Positions 8,786-18,086 are shown, numbered from the stretch's first letter. The stretch is 64,000 nucleotides of DNA from Poriferisodalis sp965231925 (GCA_965231925.1 OZ246894.1:1922001-1986000); one strand, 5' to 3'. The notes: generated by a model from the letters alone, not told the origin. Program-made: numbers and translations.

Positions 8786-9073
8786 TCACACGGATCGTTC
8801 GCGCGACTTGACCCGCGGCGGATCCTTAGGCACAGGTACGACAAGCGGCCTCGCAAGTAGATTTAGGAGAACTGAACCGAGCAGCGCTATGACCACGGCG
8901 ATACCGAGTACGCGAATATCGCCGCTGTGTTTGTAGTCACTTGCGGGTAATTGTGACGCCATGAATCCGAGTATGCCAAGGCCTATGGACGCAGTTGTCA
9001 GCTGCCAGTTGTCCAGTTGGCGTGACCGAGCTTGGGCATCTCGCAGTAGTTCTTCGTAACCGCTTGAAGTCAC
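8786..9073 (-). CDS. Small two-helix membrane protein
   Basis: The 95-residue protein begins with a helical, charged segment (YEELLRDAQARSRQLDNWQ), then two hydrophobic helices, TASIGLGILGFMASQL and VLGIAVVIALLGSVLLNLLA, and a basic tail (KDPPRVKSRERSV). The N-terminal amphipathic helix plus two membrane helices is a pattern seen in small phage or defence-island membrane proteins, but no family can be named. It lies about 100 bp from the end of IS30 copy 1 and has lower GC than its neighbours, suggesting acquired DNA. Confidence 0.5.
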   Translation of the reverse strand: MTSSGYEELLRDAQARSRQLDNWQLTTASIGLGILGFMASQLPASDYKHSGDIRVLGIAVVIALLGSVLLNLLARPLVVPVPKDPPRVKSRERSV

Positions 9074-9175
9074 GAGAGCAGTGCTTTCGCGCCGCTGTTC
9101 GACCGGTTTGTCTCTTCAGGATGATTGGCGATAGGTAGGTTTGATAGTCTTGCTAATTGAGTCTCCATATTGCTC

Positions 9176-10231
9176 GGCAAGCTCTATCGGTGGTTGCGAG
9201 TGAGTTGAGTGTAGATGTCGGCGGCTGATTGCCAGTTGTGGAGTCGGCGGGGCATCCAGTTGAGGTTGTCCTCGATGACTGACAGTCGCAGCGGACTGAG
9301 GTTCAGCGGTGTGCCTTTTGGCAGCCATCGTCGCAGCAGCCCGTTGGTCTGCTCGTTGGTGCCGCGCTGGCTTGGGCTGTGGGGTTCGCAGAAGAACACC
9401 TCGATGCCGAGCGCGGTTTCGATGTCGGCCCAGCGGGCCATCTCGCGGCCTTGGTCCCAGGTGAGGCTGCGCACCAGATGGGCGGGCTGGCGGGCCAACG
9501 CGGCGGTGACCGCGGCGGCGACGTTGGGCGCTGTGTAGCCGTGGGGCAATGCGACGACCAGCGTGTGGCGGCTGACGCGCTCCACCAGGGTGGCCGCGGC
9601 GCTGCGGTTGGCTGCCCCGATGATCAGGTCGCCTTCCCAGTGGCCCGCCTCGTCTCGGTCTTCGGCGGCTGGGGGCCGCTCGCTCAAAGGCCGATAATCC
9701 CCCAGCGGGCTGGCTTTTTCGCGGTGGCGGCTGCGCGGACGGCGACGCCGGCGGCCCCTCGGCAGGTCTTTCCACGCGTCGGCGCCGAGCCCGCAGCCGC
9801 TGTACGCGGCCCGGTAGATCGTCTCCGCGCATACCCGCTGTCCCTCGCCGGCGAGATCGGCGCTGATCGCCTGCGGCGACCAGCGCTGGTTCATCCTGCG
9901 CTTCACCTGGGCGGCCAGCACCGGGTCCGCTTCGAGCTTGCATGCCCGGGGCCGCCGCGCCTGGCGGCTCGCGTCAGCGGTCGCTGACGCCGCGTCGTAC
10001 ACGGCCTTGGGGCCGCCGCAGCGGCCCAGCTCGCGATAGACCGTCGCCGGGTGCCGGCCCAGCACCACCGCGATGTCCACAGCGGTCGCTCCCGCCGATC
10101 TCATCGCCTCAATCCGGGCGCGCTCGAACGCGCTCAGCCTCGCTGCCATACTGGACACCTCCACTGGTGGTTGCTGTGTTGAACAACCGGTCATCATGAC
10201 CGATCACTCGCAACCACCGGTGGAGTCCGCC
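9176..10231 (-). mobile_element. IS30-family insertion sequence, copy 1
   Basis: The 1056-bp element is bounded by imperfect inverted repeats of about 28 bp that share the core CGGTGGTTGCGAGTGA (9188-9203 and its complement at 10204-10219) and start GGC. It is flanked by a 3-bp direct repeat CTC (9173-9175 and 10232-10234), typical of IS30-type insertion. It carries one transposase gene. A near-identical copy lies at 20855-21910 in the same orientation with a different duplication, so the two inserted independently. Copy 1 inserted 9 bp beyond the stop codon of the subtilase gene. Confidence 0.9.
9184..10197 (-). CDS. IS30-family transposase, copy 1
   Basis: The 337-residue transposase has an N-terminal helix-turn-helix typical of IS30 (LSAFERARIEAMRSAG, then AVVLGRHPATVYRELGRCGG) and a DDE catalytic core: GHWEGDLIIGA contains the first Asp, LTWDQGREMARW the second, and the region FCEPHSPSQRGTNEQTNGLL carries the catalytic Glu within the family signature. 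The reading frame appears intact, so the element may still be active. An ATG a little downstream (MAARLSAFERARI) is an equally plausible start. Copy 2 differs at very few residues. Confidence 0.93.
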   Translation of the reverse strand: MMTGCSTQQPPVEVSSMAARLSAFERARIEAMRSAGATAVDIAVVLGRHPATVYRELGRCGGPKAVYDAASATADASRQARRPRACKLEADPVLAAQVKRRMNQRWSPQAISADLAGEGQRVCAETIYRAAYSGCGLGADAWKDLPRGRRRRRPRSRHREKASPLGDYRPLSERPPAAEDRDEAGHWEGDLIIGAANRSAAATLVERVSRHTLVVALPHGYTAPNVAAAVTAALARQPAHLVRSLTWDQGREMARWADIETALGIEVFFCEPHSPSQRGTNEQTNGLLRRWLPKGTPLNLSPLRLSVIEDNLNWMPRRLHNWQSAADIYTQLTRNHR

Positions 10232-10240
10232 CTCCTTGCC

Positions 10241-13200
10241 TTATTCTTGGCGGATGATGACTTGGTATCTGGTCGTGGTGCCGGGTCGCTGGGGGTCCGT
10301 GACCGTCAGCCAGACGTGGACGTCTTCCTGTGTGTCAGACGCGGCTGTCGAGATGGACTCGACTGCATCGGTGAGGGGCGGCGCGTCGGTGTCAGGTTGG
10401 CTGGCTGGTTCCGTGATGAATTGGCCTGTCGGCGGATCCGTTTCGCCGCGACGATTCGATCCCCAGCAGGCGACGGCGCCGTTGGTTCTGATCCCGCACG
10501 AATGGTTGTCGCCGGCGGTGACGGCAGTGAATTGGCCTGCTGGTGGGTCCGATTGGCCATGGTTATTCCGGCCCCAGCATTCGACGGTGCCGTTGGTTCT
10601 GATCCCGCACGCATGGAAGCCGCCAGCGGAGACGGCAGCGAATCGGCCTGTCGGCGGATCCGATTGATCATGGTTATTCCAACCCCAGCATTGGACGGTG
10701 CCGTCGGTTCTGATCGCGCAGGAGAAACCGCCGCCACCAGCGGTGATGGAGTCGACGGTTCCGAGGGCTGGTTTGCCGTGGAGTTGTCGGCCGGCGGTGT
10801 TGTTTGCTTCGGTGACGGCGTTGTCGGCTTGGGCGATGTCGCCGACGGCGAGCAGGGCGAGGGTGACGTTGACCAGTTGTGCTTCTTTGCCGATCTGGGT
10901 CATGGCGTCGAGGGTTGCGGGGGGCACGTCGTCGGGGCCGGTGAGCAGCATCACGCCTTGCAGCTCAGCGGTGAGGGGCCCCGCAGCGAGCGCGTCCGCG
11001 AAGCCTCGGCCGTTGGCGAGGCCGATCGTCTCGACCGCGTCGTAGCACTTGGACACGATCTGGGTCGCAAGCTGCGCGGCGGTAGCGAAACGGTCCGGGC
11101 CGGCCACTCGAGAGACACGGTTGATCGAGCCGAGTGCTTGGATCTGCTGTTGGAGCCGTTCGGGCACCGCTGCGTTGCCGCCGAGAATCACTGCGGTCTC
11201 GATGCCGTGCTCACGAATGAAGTCCCGCACGCCGCTGTGCAGGGTTCGCTGCCTGGGGTCGACGAGCAGAACCGGCATCTTGGCGGCGTAGGCAGCGGGC
11301 GACGCAGCGAGCGCGTCGGCGGAGTTGCGTCCGGTCGCGATGAACACCGACCGCTGGTTCGTCCCGCACAGATCGCCCACAGCGCCGGCGTCTCGCACGA
11401 CTCGCTCGGCGATCTCGAGCGCTGTGCGGTATCGGTCCTGGCCCCACAGCCGCGATGACCAGCCGCGGTCGGCGATGATAGCGTCAAGCTCGCGCTTGAC
11501 CGAATCGGAGATCGCGGCGGTGCCTCCCATGATCACGATCTCGCGCACGTCGTTGTCGCGAACGAACCTGGCGACCGAGGGGTCCAGACGGTCACGAGGC
11601 GTCAGCAGGATCGGAGCTCGCAGCGCCCCGGCCAGCGACGCCGCCGTGAGGCCGTCGGGGAAATTCTCGCTCGACGCCACGATCACAGCACCCGACCAGT
11701 CGTCGCCGACCACTTCGAGGAACCGCTCGCCCACAGCCGCCGAAGTGCCGGGCTTGTCCGCACGATCCGAAGACGGAACGCCCACCGGCCCCGACAGGCT
11801 CACCTGGTAGCCGCCGTTGTCCGGGCGGGCGTCTGGCGGCGAGGACGGCACGGCCAACCGCGAACCGGCCGAGGCCATCGCGTCGACGGTCACATAGGAG
11901 AGGCCCTCGGGCACGGTGACCGTGTAGGAAGTGATGTCAGGCGAGAACACCGGCTTCAGCGGAATCGGGGGCGAAATGCCCGGAAGACCCTGTCGATGGA
12001 CCTCGATGCTTGCCAGCGTCGGCGCGGACTCGTCGGCGCGGACGTTGAGTGTTACGTCGACGTTCGCTGCGCTGTCGTAGCCGCCCGCGGTCGCGGTCTG
12101 CGAAACGGGGAGCGGCTGAGATGCGCCGAGGTGTCTTTGGGGGACCGTGACGGTGACGGTCTGTGGCTGCTGCCAGTTCGTCTGGGCGAACGTCAGGTTG
12201 GCCGGCGCGACCCTGACACCGGCAGCGGCCGGCACAGCGGCGTCGACAATGACGGTGACGTCGCCGGAGGGCTTCGAGGCCAAAGCGACGGTGTAGCTGG
12301 CGCTGGACCCCGCGTCGATGTCGAGCTGTGCCGGGGTGACGAGAATGCGGGGATTCTTAACGGCCGATTCCGCGATGATCTCTCCGAGGCGCTCGATCGC
12401 TGCGAGCGGCTGCACGATGCCGTGCCCGTACTCATCGTCTTTGCCCGGATCCCCGCGGTCCTGCGCGGACTCTGCGAGCGCTTGACGTACCTGGCCGGGT
12501 GTGGCCTCGGGGTAGCGGTTCAGCATGTGCGCCACCACACCAGCCACGAACGGTGACGCCATCGACGTGCCGCTGGCATAGCCGACTCGGTGCCCGCAAC
12601 CGGTGGGCTCGTTGAACGGGTTGGAGTCGAGCGTTGTGGCGTCAGGACACTCGGCTGGCGGACTGTCGATGCCGCAGCCGCTGGGATCCCAGTAGGTGCT
12701 GCCCGTCACCGCGTGTGTGCGCGCCTTGCATTCCAGGAGGGGCACTGTGGACAAGATTCCGGGCATGTAGTTGCCGCCAGGAGCTGCGATGTCCACGTAG
12801 TCGTGAGCGCTGCTGAAGTTCGACCGCTTACCGTCTGTGCCCACAGCTGCGACTGCGACCACAGTGTCGAAGCCGGCGGGGAGCGAGAACGCGCTGACGG
12901 CGTTCATATGCCGTGTCCAAGTGACGGGTTTGGTTGTGTTGTCGACGGTCCAAGCCTCACAGTTCGAAAAGCAGTTGCCGGCGCCAGCGACAGCGACCAC
13001 ACTGAGTTCCTCGGCGATGTTGAGTATTTGCCGGAATGCGTCGCAGCTGTTGTTGACTGAAGTCGTGAGTTCGCCGACGGTCAACTCCAGTTTGTCGACG
13101 CGGTCAGTGAGATCGCTCAGGCGCCAACGACCGTCGAGCTTTCCACACGGGTCATTCGACGGTTTTTCCTTGAAATCGCGGGCGAAGGACATGTTGATGA

Positions 13201-13299
13201 CTCTGGGCCGGATGTCTTTGTCCCGATTAAGCGCATCGATGACCGCGAGCGGCGCGCTGCCCTTGCAAGTCGTGCCCAAGACCGCACCGCCGATGGGGA
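10241..13299 (-). pseudogene. Cell-wall-associated subtilisin-like protease, 5' end lost
   Basis: About 1015 residues remain of a large secreted S8 protease. The catalytic Ser motif GTSMASPFVAGV is present (Ser at residue 239 counted from TTG 13279), but the upstream Asp and His motifs and the signal peptide are missing, because the frame is cut at the end of an IS256-family element at 13300. Downstream follow beta-sandwich segments, tandem cell-wall-binding-2 repeats (about 510-800, e.g. SSENFPDGLTAASLAGA) and three RCC1-like repeats (about 844-953, e.g. CAIRTDGTVQCWG). Intact, it would be a surface protease. IS30 copy 1 sits 9 bp past its stop codon. Confidence 0.85.
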
Positions 13300-14706
13300 G
13301 GGCCTGTCAGATTCTTTGTGTATCCGGTCGTGGTGGTGTTCATCGAATGTAGGCGGCGATCCGGTCGCCGTAGTGGACGGTCAAGGCGTTGAGGATGGCT
13401 TTCCAGCCGTTGGTCTTGCCGGTGAGGTTGGTTCGGTTCTTGTGTTGGGCGGTGGCGACAAGGTAGAGGACTTTCATGGCGGCTTGTTCGTTGCGGGAAG
13501 TGCCCTCGATGGCGCACGGCTCGCCGGAATCGGGCGTTGAGGCTTTCTATGGCGTTGGTGGTGTAGACGACGCGGCGCAGCTCGGGCGGGAACTCCAGGA
13601 ACGGCACGAACTCGTCCCAGGAGTTGCGCCATGAGCGGATCATGGCGGGGTAGGTGTCCTCCCAGTCGCCGGCGAACTGGGCGAACCGTGTCTCGGCGGC
13701 CTCGACGGTGGGCGACGTGTAGATCTCGCGCATGGCCTTGGTGATCGGCCCCCAGTGCTTGCGGGACGCGTACCGCAGGCTGTTGCGCACCATGTGCACC
13801 ACACAGGTCTGCACGGTCGCTTCGGGCCAGGTGGCCCGGATCGACTCGGGCAGGCCCCGCAGGCCGTCGCAGCACACGATCAGCGCGTCGGCGAGGCCGC
13901 GGTTTCTCAGCTCGGCCGGCATGGTCGCCCACTGTTTGGCGCCCTCGCCGCCGGCGGGGCCCAGCCACATGCCCAGCACGTCGCGTTCGCCTTGAAGATC
14001 CACGCCTATGGCGACATACACGGGCCTGTTGGCGACCTGGGAGTCAAGGGCCTTGACGACGATCGCGTCGATCAGCAGCACCGCGTAGACCGGGTCGAGC
14101 GGTGCGGTTCTGCCACGCCGCCATGTCGGCCACGATCCCCTCGGTGATCTTCGAGATCGTCTCCCGGCTCACCGAGGTGTCATAGATCTCCTCGAGATGC
14201 GCCTGGATCTCCCCGGTCGTCAGCCCCTTCGCATAGAGGCTGATCACGTTGCCCGACAGGCCGTCCAGACGGCGCCGATGCTTGCGCCGCCGTCACCGGG
14301 CAGAACGTCCCCGCACGATCACGCGGAACCCGCAGCTCGACCTCGCCGATCTCGGTGGTGACCGTCTTGGGAGTCGACCCGTTGCGCGAGTTCGGCGTCC
14401 CGCGGCCCGCAACCGCGTGACGCTCATAGCCCAGATGCTCGCTCATCTCGACCTCCAGGCCGATCCGGGGCACCTGACGCACCAGCCCGGTCAAAAGACC
14501 GCCGTCGCCGGTCAGCTCCACGCCATCCGCACGCGCCTGAGCCACCAGCCGCTCAGCCCAGTCCTTCATCGCCGCCTCGCCGACAGCCTCGCTCGCCGGC
14601 ACAGCCGACATATTCTGATCAGCCGCAGACATGATCCTTCCCGGCCCGCAGCCCATCGCTGCGGACCCTCAGACCACGCCGCTTACACAAACTTTCCGAC
14701 AGGCCC
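13300..14706 (-). mobile_element. IS256-family insertion sequence, decayed
   Basis: The ends GGGCCTGTCAG (13300-13310) and its counterpart at 14698-14706 form the terminal inverted repeats; both arms also contain TTTGTGTA (13315-13322 and mirrored near 14683). The 1407-bp element carries a frameshifted transposase. The 8 bp outside each end do not match (GATGGGGA and ACCCCCGG), and the sequence beyond 14706 is not the missing start of the subtilase gene. The element therefore marks a rearrangement junction or deletion, not a clean insertion. Confidence 0.85.
13340..14632 (-). pseudogene. IS256-family transposase, three frameshifts
   Basis: Segments of a mutator-type transposase lie in successive frames: the start (MSAADQNMSAVPASEAVGE) to about 14270, SLYAKGLTTGEIQAHLEEIY at 14150-14250, the core LLIDAIVVKALDSQ to RRVVYTTNAIESLNARFRRAV at 13530-14081, and the C terminus ending AAYIR at 13343. 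The core keeps the family's DDE context (VCCDGLRGLPESI, HMVRNSLRY, TNAIESLN). Each junction shifts the frame in the same direction, giving three frameshifts, so the gene cannot make a full transposase unless these are sequencing errors. Confidence 0.85.
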
Positions 14707-14733
14707 ACCCCCGGCCGGCTAGTCGCAACGGCT

Positions 14734-14770
14734 GCGAGCCGTCGCATGGCCTGCGTTTACCGGCAGCAAC
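14734..14770. repeat. 37-bp dispersed repeat, copy B
   Basis: This copy matches 8090-8126 at 33 of 37 bases. It lies just outside the IS256 end and downstream of the fatty acid hydroxylase gene. In the plus-strand frame both copies encode the same EPSHGLRLP core. Its location beside a rearrangement junction makes it a candidate for an old recombination point. Confidence 0.5.
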
Positions 14771-14815
14771 TGCCCTGCGCCAACGCGCAGCGTCTCACTG
14801 GGTGGGCCTGCGGGC

Positions 14816-15817
14816 TCAGCGAGCTTGCGAGCGCTTGCGAGAACGGTGAGACAGCACGGCAGCACCCTGCGGCGTGCCGTCGTGGAAGGCGCCGATCATC
14901 TCGTCGAGCGGCGACTCGTAGCCGCCGTAGTTGCACTCGATGAACCGGTGGTGAATCTGGTGGTGGAAGTCGCCCAGCTCGAACCTGGCTCGGCGACCGG
15001 TGCGCGGACCCAGCAGCAGGGCGTCGTAGCCGGTGTGCGACAAGGGTGCCCCGAGACCGTGGTGCATCAACATGAAGTAGAGGTGCAGCGGGTGCGACGG
15101 CACCAAGAACAGCAGCACCACGTCGGAGAAGAGCACGACGTGCTCGACGGGGTGCATCGAGAGCCCTGACCACGGGCCGACGTTGGTGTTGCGGTGGTGC
15201 CACGAGTGGATGTGACGGTAGGCCCCGCCGACGTGCAGCAGCCGGTGATGGCTCGAGAAGTACAGGATCGACCACCACGGGATCATCACCAGGAACACCA
15301 CGAACCAGACGGGGTTGCTGTCAAGCGTGATGAGGCGTGCGTACCCGTTGGCGTAGGCCCACAGCATCAGCGACTCGAACCCGGTCCAGACCACGACAGC
15401 AGAGGTGAGCGTGAGAAAGGTGTTCTCCCGTACCTGGCTCCCGAACAGGAACACCCGCTTGTTGCGGCCGAACGGCCGGGCGTCGTAGCGCAGGCTGTCG
15501 CCCTGGCGGCGCACGACGTAGAACCACAGGTGGAGCCCGCCCGCAACGACGGCCACCAAGATCAGATTGCGCAGCCACACCTCGAATATCCAGCCGACTT
15601 CGAAGCTCTTCGTGCGCTCGGGCGACGGCATGAACCAGGCCCAGATCCCGAACGACACGGCCAGCATGAAGAAGCGGGACCGAAGCGGCAGCCAAGTGCG
15701 CCCGAGGTACTTCGCAATGGCGCCTGGCCGCAGCGGCCAGTGCAGGAACGGCGCGGAGCGCAGGGGCAATTCCGGCGTGTAGTTCCACATCGCGCGCTTA
15801 CCGACGGACGACGACAT
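14816..15817 (-). CDS. Fatty acid hydroxylase / sterol desaturase family protein
   Basis: The 333-residue integral membrane protein has several hydrophobic helices (e.g. SFGIWAWFM, LILVAVVAGGLHLWFYVV, WFVVFLVMIPWWSILYF) and the His clusters that bind a di-iron centre in this superfamily: HHRLLH, HIHSWHHRN and HHQIHHRF. Members use O2 to hydroxylate or desaturate lipids. The substrate cannot be told from sequence. It is divergent from the MazEF-type pair; the intergenic region contains a perfect palindrome (15901-15918) that may be an operator. The C terminus (LSHRSRKRSQAR) is basic. Confidence 0.85.
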   Translation of the reverse strand: MSSSVGKRAMWNYTPELPLRSAPFLHWPLRPGAIAKYLGRTWLPLRSRFFMLAVSFGIWAWFMPSPERTKSFEVGWIFEVWLRNLILVAVVAGGLHLWFYVVRRQGDSLRYDARPFGRNKRVFLFGSQVRENTFLTLTSAVVVWTGFESLMLWAYANGYARLITLDSNPVWFVVFLVMIPWWSILYFSSHHRLLHVGGAYRHIHSWHHRNTNVGPWSGLSMHPVEHVVLFSDVVLLFLVPSHPLHLYFMLMHHGLGAPLSHTGYDALLLGPRTGRRARFELGDFHHQIHHRFIECNYGGYESPLDEMIGAFHDGTPQGAAVLSHRSRKRSQAR

Positions 15818-15900
15818 CGCGATAACTGCCTTTTCAGGGGCCCGGTGCGCTTGGTGGTGCGGGCTGTTGGACGGACATCCGAGGCTGATCGTAGCCCATA

Positions 15901-15918
15901 TTTGGACAGATGTCCAAA
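15901..15918. promoter_or_regulatory. Perfect palindrome, candidate operator
   Basis: TTTGGACA-GA-TGTCCAAA has 8-bp arms and a 2-bp spacer, a geometry common for TetR or GntR sites. It lies 84 bp upstream of the hydroxylase gene start and 59 bp upstream of the antitoxin start. A degenerate relative (GGACGGACATCC, about 15870) lies nearer the hydroxylase gene. The binding protein is unknown. Confidence 0.5.
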
Positions 15919-15952
15919 CCTGTCAGGGATGATGGCTGAAGTGATGTGCTAT

Positions 15953-15981
15953 GTCATACGAAATAGAGTTGACTGTATGAC
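15953..15981. promoter_or_regulatory. Inverted repeat over the antitoxin start, candidate autoregulatory operator
   Basis: GTCATAC (15953-15959) and its complement GTATGAC (15975-15981) are 15 bp apart and the second arm contains the ATG start of the antitoxin gene. Ribbon-helix-helix antitoxins usually bind such repeats in their own promoters, so this is a good operator candidate. Confidence 0.5.
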
Positions 15982-16234
15982 GATGACGATGCTGAGCTTT
16001 CGAGCCGATGAGGAAGACGTCGAAGGAATCCGTCGATGGTCCCAGCGACTCGGCGTAGAACGCTCCGAATTGATGCGCGACGCGCTGCGCCGTCAACTTG
16101 CCCGGCTGGCCGCCGAGCATGAGGTTGCGCTGTATGAAGCCGATCCCGTGACTGAAGATGAGCTGTCACTTGGCGCGGCAGCAGATTGGGGGCCAGCCGA
16201 AGACTGGTCCGATTGGCGAGATGCAACGCGGTGA
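15977..16234 (+). CDS. Ribbon-helix-helix antitoxin (MazE-like)
   Basis: The 85-residue protein begins MTMTMLSFRADEEDVEGIRRW, an RHH-type fold with the DNA-contacting strand near the N terminus, followed by SQRLGVERSELMRDALRRQL and an acidic tail (EADPVTEDELSLGAAADW) that would wrap the toxin. It overlaps the toxin gene by 14 nt, the usual coupling of antitoxin-first modules. An inverted repeat spans its start codon. It probably neutralises the MazF-like toxin downstream and represses the pair. Confidence 0.85.
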   Translation: MTMTMLSFRADEEDVEGIRRWSQRLGVERSELMRDALRRQLARLAAEHEVALYEADPVTEDELSLGAAADWGPAEDWSDWRDATR

Positions 16235-16529
16235 AGTCTGGTTCGCTGTCGCCCCTGACGGTGACAGGCCGGTCCTCGTACTGACCCGGGACCCCGTGGC
16301 CGACCGGATCGGCGCCGTCGTCGTTGCGGTGCTGACCAGGACACGGCGCGGGTTGGTTTCGGAACTGGAGCTGACTGCCGCTTCCGACGGCGTGCCGACC
16401 GATTGCGTGGTCAACTTCGACAACCTCCACACCATCGAGCGCACGCGCTTCCGACGGTTCGTCACCAGGCTCAGCGAGGGCCGCATGGAGCAGGCGTGTC
16501 GCCGCCTGCGCGACGCAACCGGCTGCTGA
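16221..16529 (+). CDS. MazF/PemK-family endoribonuclease toxin
   Basis: The 102-residue toxin starts MQRGEVWFAVAPDGDRPVLV, the conserved beta-strand and RGDVW-like motif of MazF, with RPVLVLTRDP and a later ELELTAASDGVPTDCVVNFDNL carrying the conserved S/T and N/D positions. MazF enzymes cut RNA in a sequence-specific way. The start at 16221 is chosen by homology to the MazF N terminus; a longer frame begins within the antitoxin gene. It pairs with the upstream antitoxin. A second, unrelated MazF-like pair lies at 27.1 kb. Confidence 0.88.
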   Translation: MQRGEVWFAVAPDGDRPVLVLTRDPVADRIGAVVVAVLTRTRRGLVSELELTAASDGVPTDCVVNFDNLHTIERTRFRRFVTRLSEGRMEQACRRLRDATGC

Positions 16530-16661
16530 GGCGGGTCGTTCCGGCGCCTCGGAGCGCAACCGGTCACCTTCGCTGGTTTGCGGTGTGTCTGGTGGGTTTG
16601 AGTCCGCCGCCGCTATGGCATGTGCGTGTATGTGGGCCGACGGCGGGCGGCCGGATGGGTG

Positions 16662-17228
16662 TCAGTTGCCCAGGGCGAGGGCACTGCAGTGCGCGATGCA
16701 GCGGTTCAGCTCATCGCAATCCGGAGAGATGACCCATCGCAGCCACATGCCGTTCTCGGTGATCATGACGTCGGCGGCCCGGCGCTCAGCTTCAGCCCGG
16801 GTCATTGACGGTCGAGCATCGGCGATCAGGGAGCTGAGGCGCTCGAGGTAGTGCTGGTGCAGCGCCTCGTTGATCGCCGCGATATCGGGACGTGACGGCG
16901 CAGCGGCCCACAACGTCAGGCGCAGCGGCAGGAAATCCGAGTCCATGATCTCGGTGGAGAATGCCGCTCGGACGAACGCGATCACCCGCGCCTCGGGGTC
17001 GGTGACATCGCTCACCGCGAACAGCGAAGCCTCGACCATGCGCTCGACCAAGAGTCCGAACGCCTCGTTGACAAGGTCGTCCTTGTCGCCGAAGTGGTAC
17101 TGGATCGAGCCGAGGGCCGCATTGGCCTCGTCGGCCACCCCACGCATGGTCAAGCCCTCGAGCCCACTGCGGGCCATCACCGCCAGGGCAGCCTCGAGCA
17201 GCTGCTGACGGGTCTCCGAGCCGGGCAC
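16662..17228 (-). CDS. TetR/AcrR family transcriptional regulator
   Basis: A 188-residue repressor with an N-terminal HTH: ETRQQLLEAALAVMARSGLEGL followed by TMRGVADEANAALGSIQYHFGDKDDLV, the canonical TetR recognition helix with YHFGDK. The rest is the helical ligand domain. GTG 17228 is preferred because it leaves a standard short arm before the HTH; the frame runs open further upstream but would overlap the divergent gene at 17334. It is divergent from a small gene and a DUF1330 gene and probably controls them. Confidence 0.85.
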   Translation of the reverse strand: MPGSETRQQLLEAALAVMARSGLEGLTMRGVADEANAALGSIQYHFGDKDDLVNEAFGLLVERMVEASLFAVSDVTDPEARVIAFVRAAFSTEIMDSDFLPLRLTLWAAAPSRPDIAAINEALHQHYLERLSSLIADARPSMTRAEAERRAADVMITENGMWLRWVISPDCDELNRCIAHCSALALGN

Positions 17229-17333
17229 CCGAGCGAGTGTATGTTCGAGGCGCAGATCGTGACCGGCGAGAACATGCGCCTGACACGGGCGGTCTACGAG
17301 ACGGGTCGAGCGAGAGTCTGGGAAGCTGGAGTG

Positions 17334-17540
17334 ATGGGCGAGCCAACAGCGCCGCAAGCTCAGCCGGTCGAAGGGCGGAGCCTCCCGACGACGGCGCGCG
17401 GCGCGAGACTGACCTTCTTCGATGATGGGGGCGCGACCGATGCGGTCTTGGCGATCGTGACGGCCTTGGGGTCCGAGGTTTGGGCGTTGCGGGAACGGCA
17501 GCGCACGCTCGAAGCGGTGCTTGCCGACGTAGTTGACTGA
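17334..17540 (+). CDS. Conserved small hypothetical protein
   Basis: A 68-residue protein (MGEPTAPQAQPVEGRSLPTT at the start, then LTFFDDGGATDAVLAIVTALG and a helical end VWALRERQRTLEAVLADVV). The C-terminal heptad-like pattern suggests a short coiled coil. I know no function. It is divergent from the TetR gene and 33 bp upstream of the DUF1330 gene, so the two probably form one transcript under TetR control. Confidence 0.55.
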   Translation: MGEPTAPQAQPVEGRSLPTTARGARLTFFDDGGATDAVLAIVTALGSEVWALRERQRTLEAVLADVVD

Positions 17541-17573
17541 TGGGGCCTATGCCCACGACAGGAGGGTGACCCG

Positions 17574-18005
17574 ATGGAGGTCGTCAACGAAGTGATGCCC
17601 ACGAGCCCTGAGCGCATCGACGAGATGATGCAGCCCGGGCCTGATGGGCCGATCTACATGGTCAACCTGTTGAAGTTCAAGGAAAAGGCCGTGTATGAGG
17701 ACGGGCGTGAGACCGATCTGAGCGGCTACGAGGCGTACCAGCTGTACGGCCAAGCAGTGTCGAGAATCATCCGCGACTATGGCGGCGAGGTCCAGTTTGC
17801 AGCGGACGTGACGTTCCTGTCGCTCGGCCAGGTCGAGGACTTGTGGGACGAGATCGCTATCGCCAAGTACCCGAACCGGAGTGCGCTGCTGGCCATGTCG
17901 ACGTCGCAGGAGTGGCGAGACGCAGCAGTGCATCGCACAGCGGGGCTGGCCGGTCAACTGAACATCGAGACGGTCGCCCAGTTCGTCCGGCTCACCCCAC
18001 GCTGA
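17574..18005 (+). CDS. DUF1330 / dimeric alpha-beta barrel protein
   Basis: The 143-residue protein has the features of a ferredoxin-like dimeric alpha/beta barrel: GPDGPIYMVNLLKFKEKAVY, LSGYEAYQLYGQAVSRII and DEIAIAKYPNRSALLAMSTS, as in DUF1330 and NIPSNAP-like proteins. Such proteins often bind or modify small hydrophobic compounds; the reaction is unknown. The start has a good ribosome binding site (GGAGGGTGA, about 8 bp upstream). It follows the small gene at 17334 and is likely regulated by the divergent TetR. Confidence 0.75.
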   Translation: MEVVNEVMPTSPERIDEMMQPGPDGPIYMVNLLKFKEKAVYEDGRETDLSGYEAYQLYGQAVSRIIRDYGGEVQFAADVTFLSLGQVEDLWDEIAIAKYPNRSALLAMSTSQEWRDAAVHRTAGLAGQLNIETVAQFVRLTPR

Positions 18006-18066
18006 AACGCGAAGAGTCCGGTTGGGTGCGGTAATGTAATGTCATGTGGATTCGGCTGGGCTGTGG

Positions 18067-18086
18067 GACGGTATTGCGGTACCGTC
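18067..18086. terminator. Hairpin downstream of the DUF1330 gene
   Basis: GACGGTA and TACCGTC pair perfectly across a 6-nt loop, 62 bp after the DUF1330 stop codon. No T-run follows, so it may equally be an operator for the downstream secreted-protein gene. Confidence 0.25.

Noticed and set aside
10073..11458. Long plus-strand frame across the IS30 end and subtilase 3' end
   Set aside because: It is the complement of two well-supported minus-strand genes and crosses an IS boundary.
13292..14714. Simple IS256 insertion into the subtilase gene
   Set aside because: The outer flanks do not match as a target duplication and the missing protease start is not on the far side.
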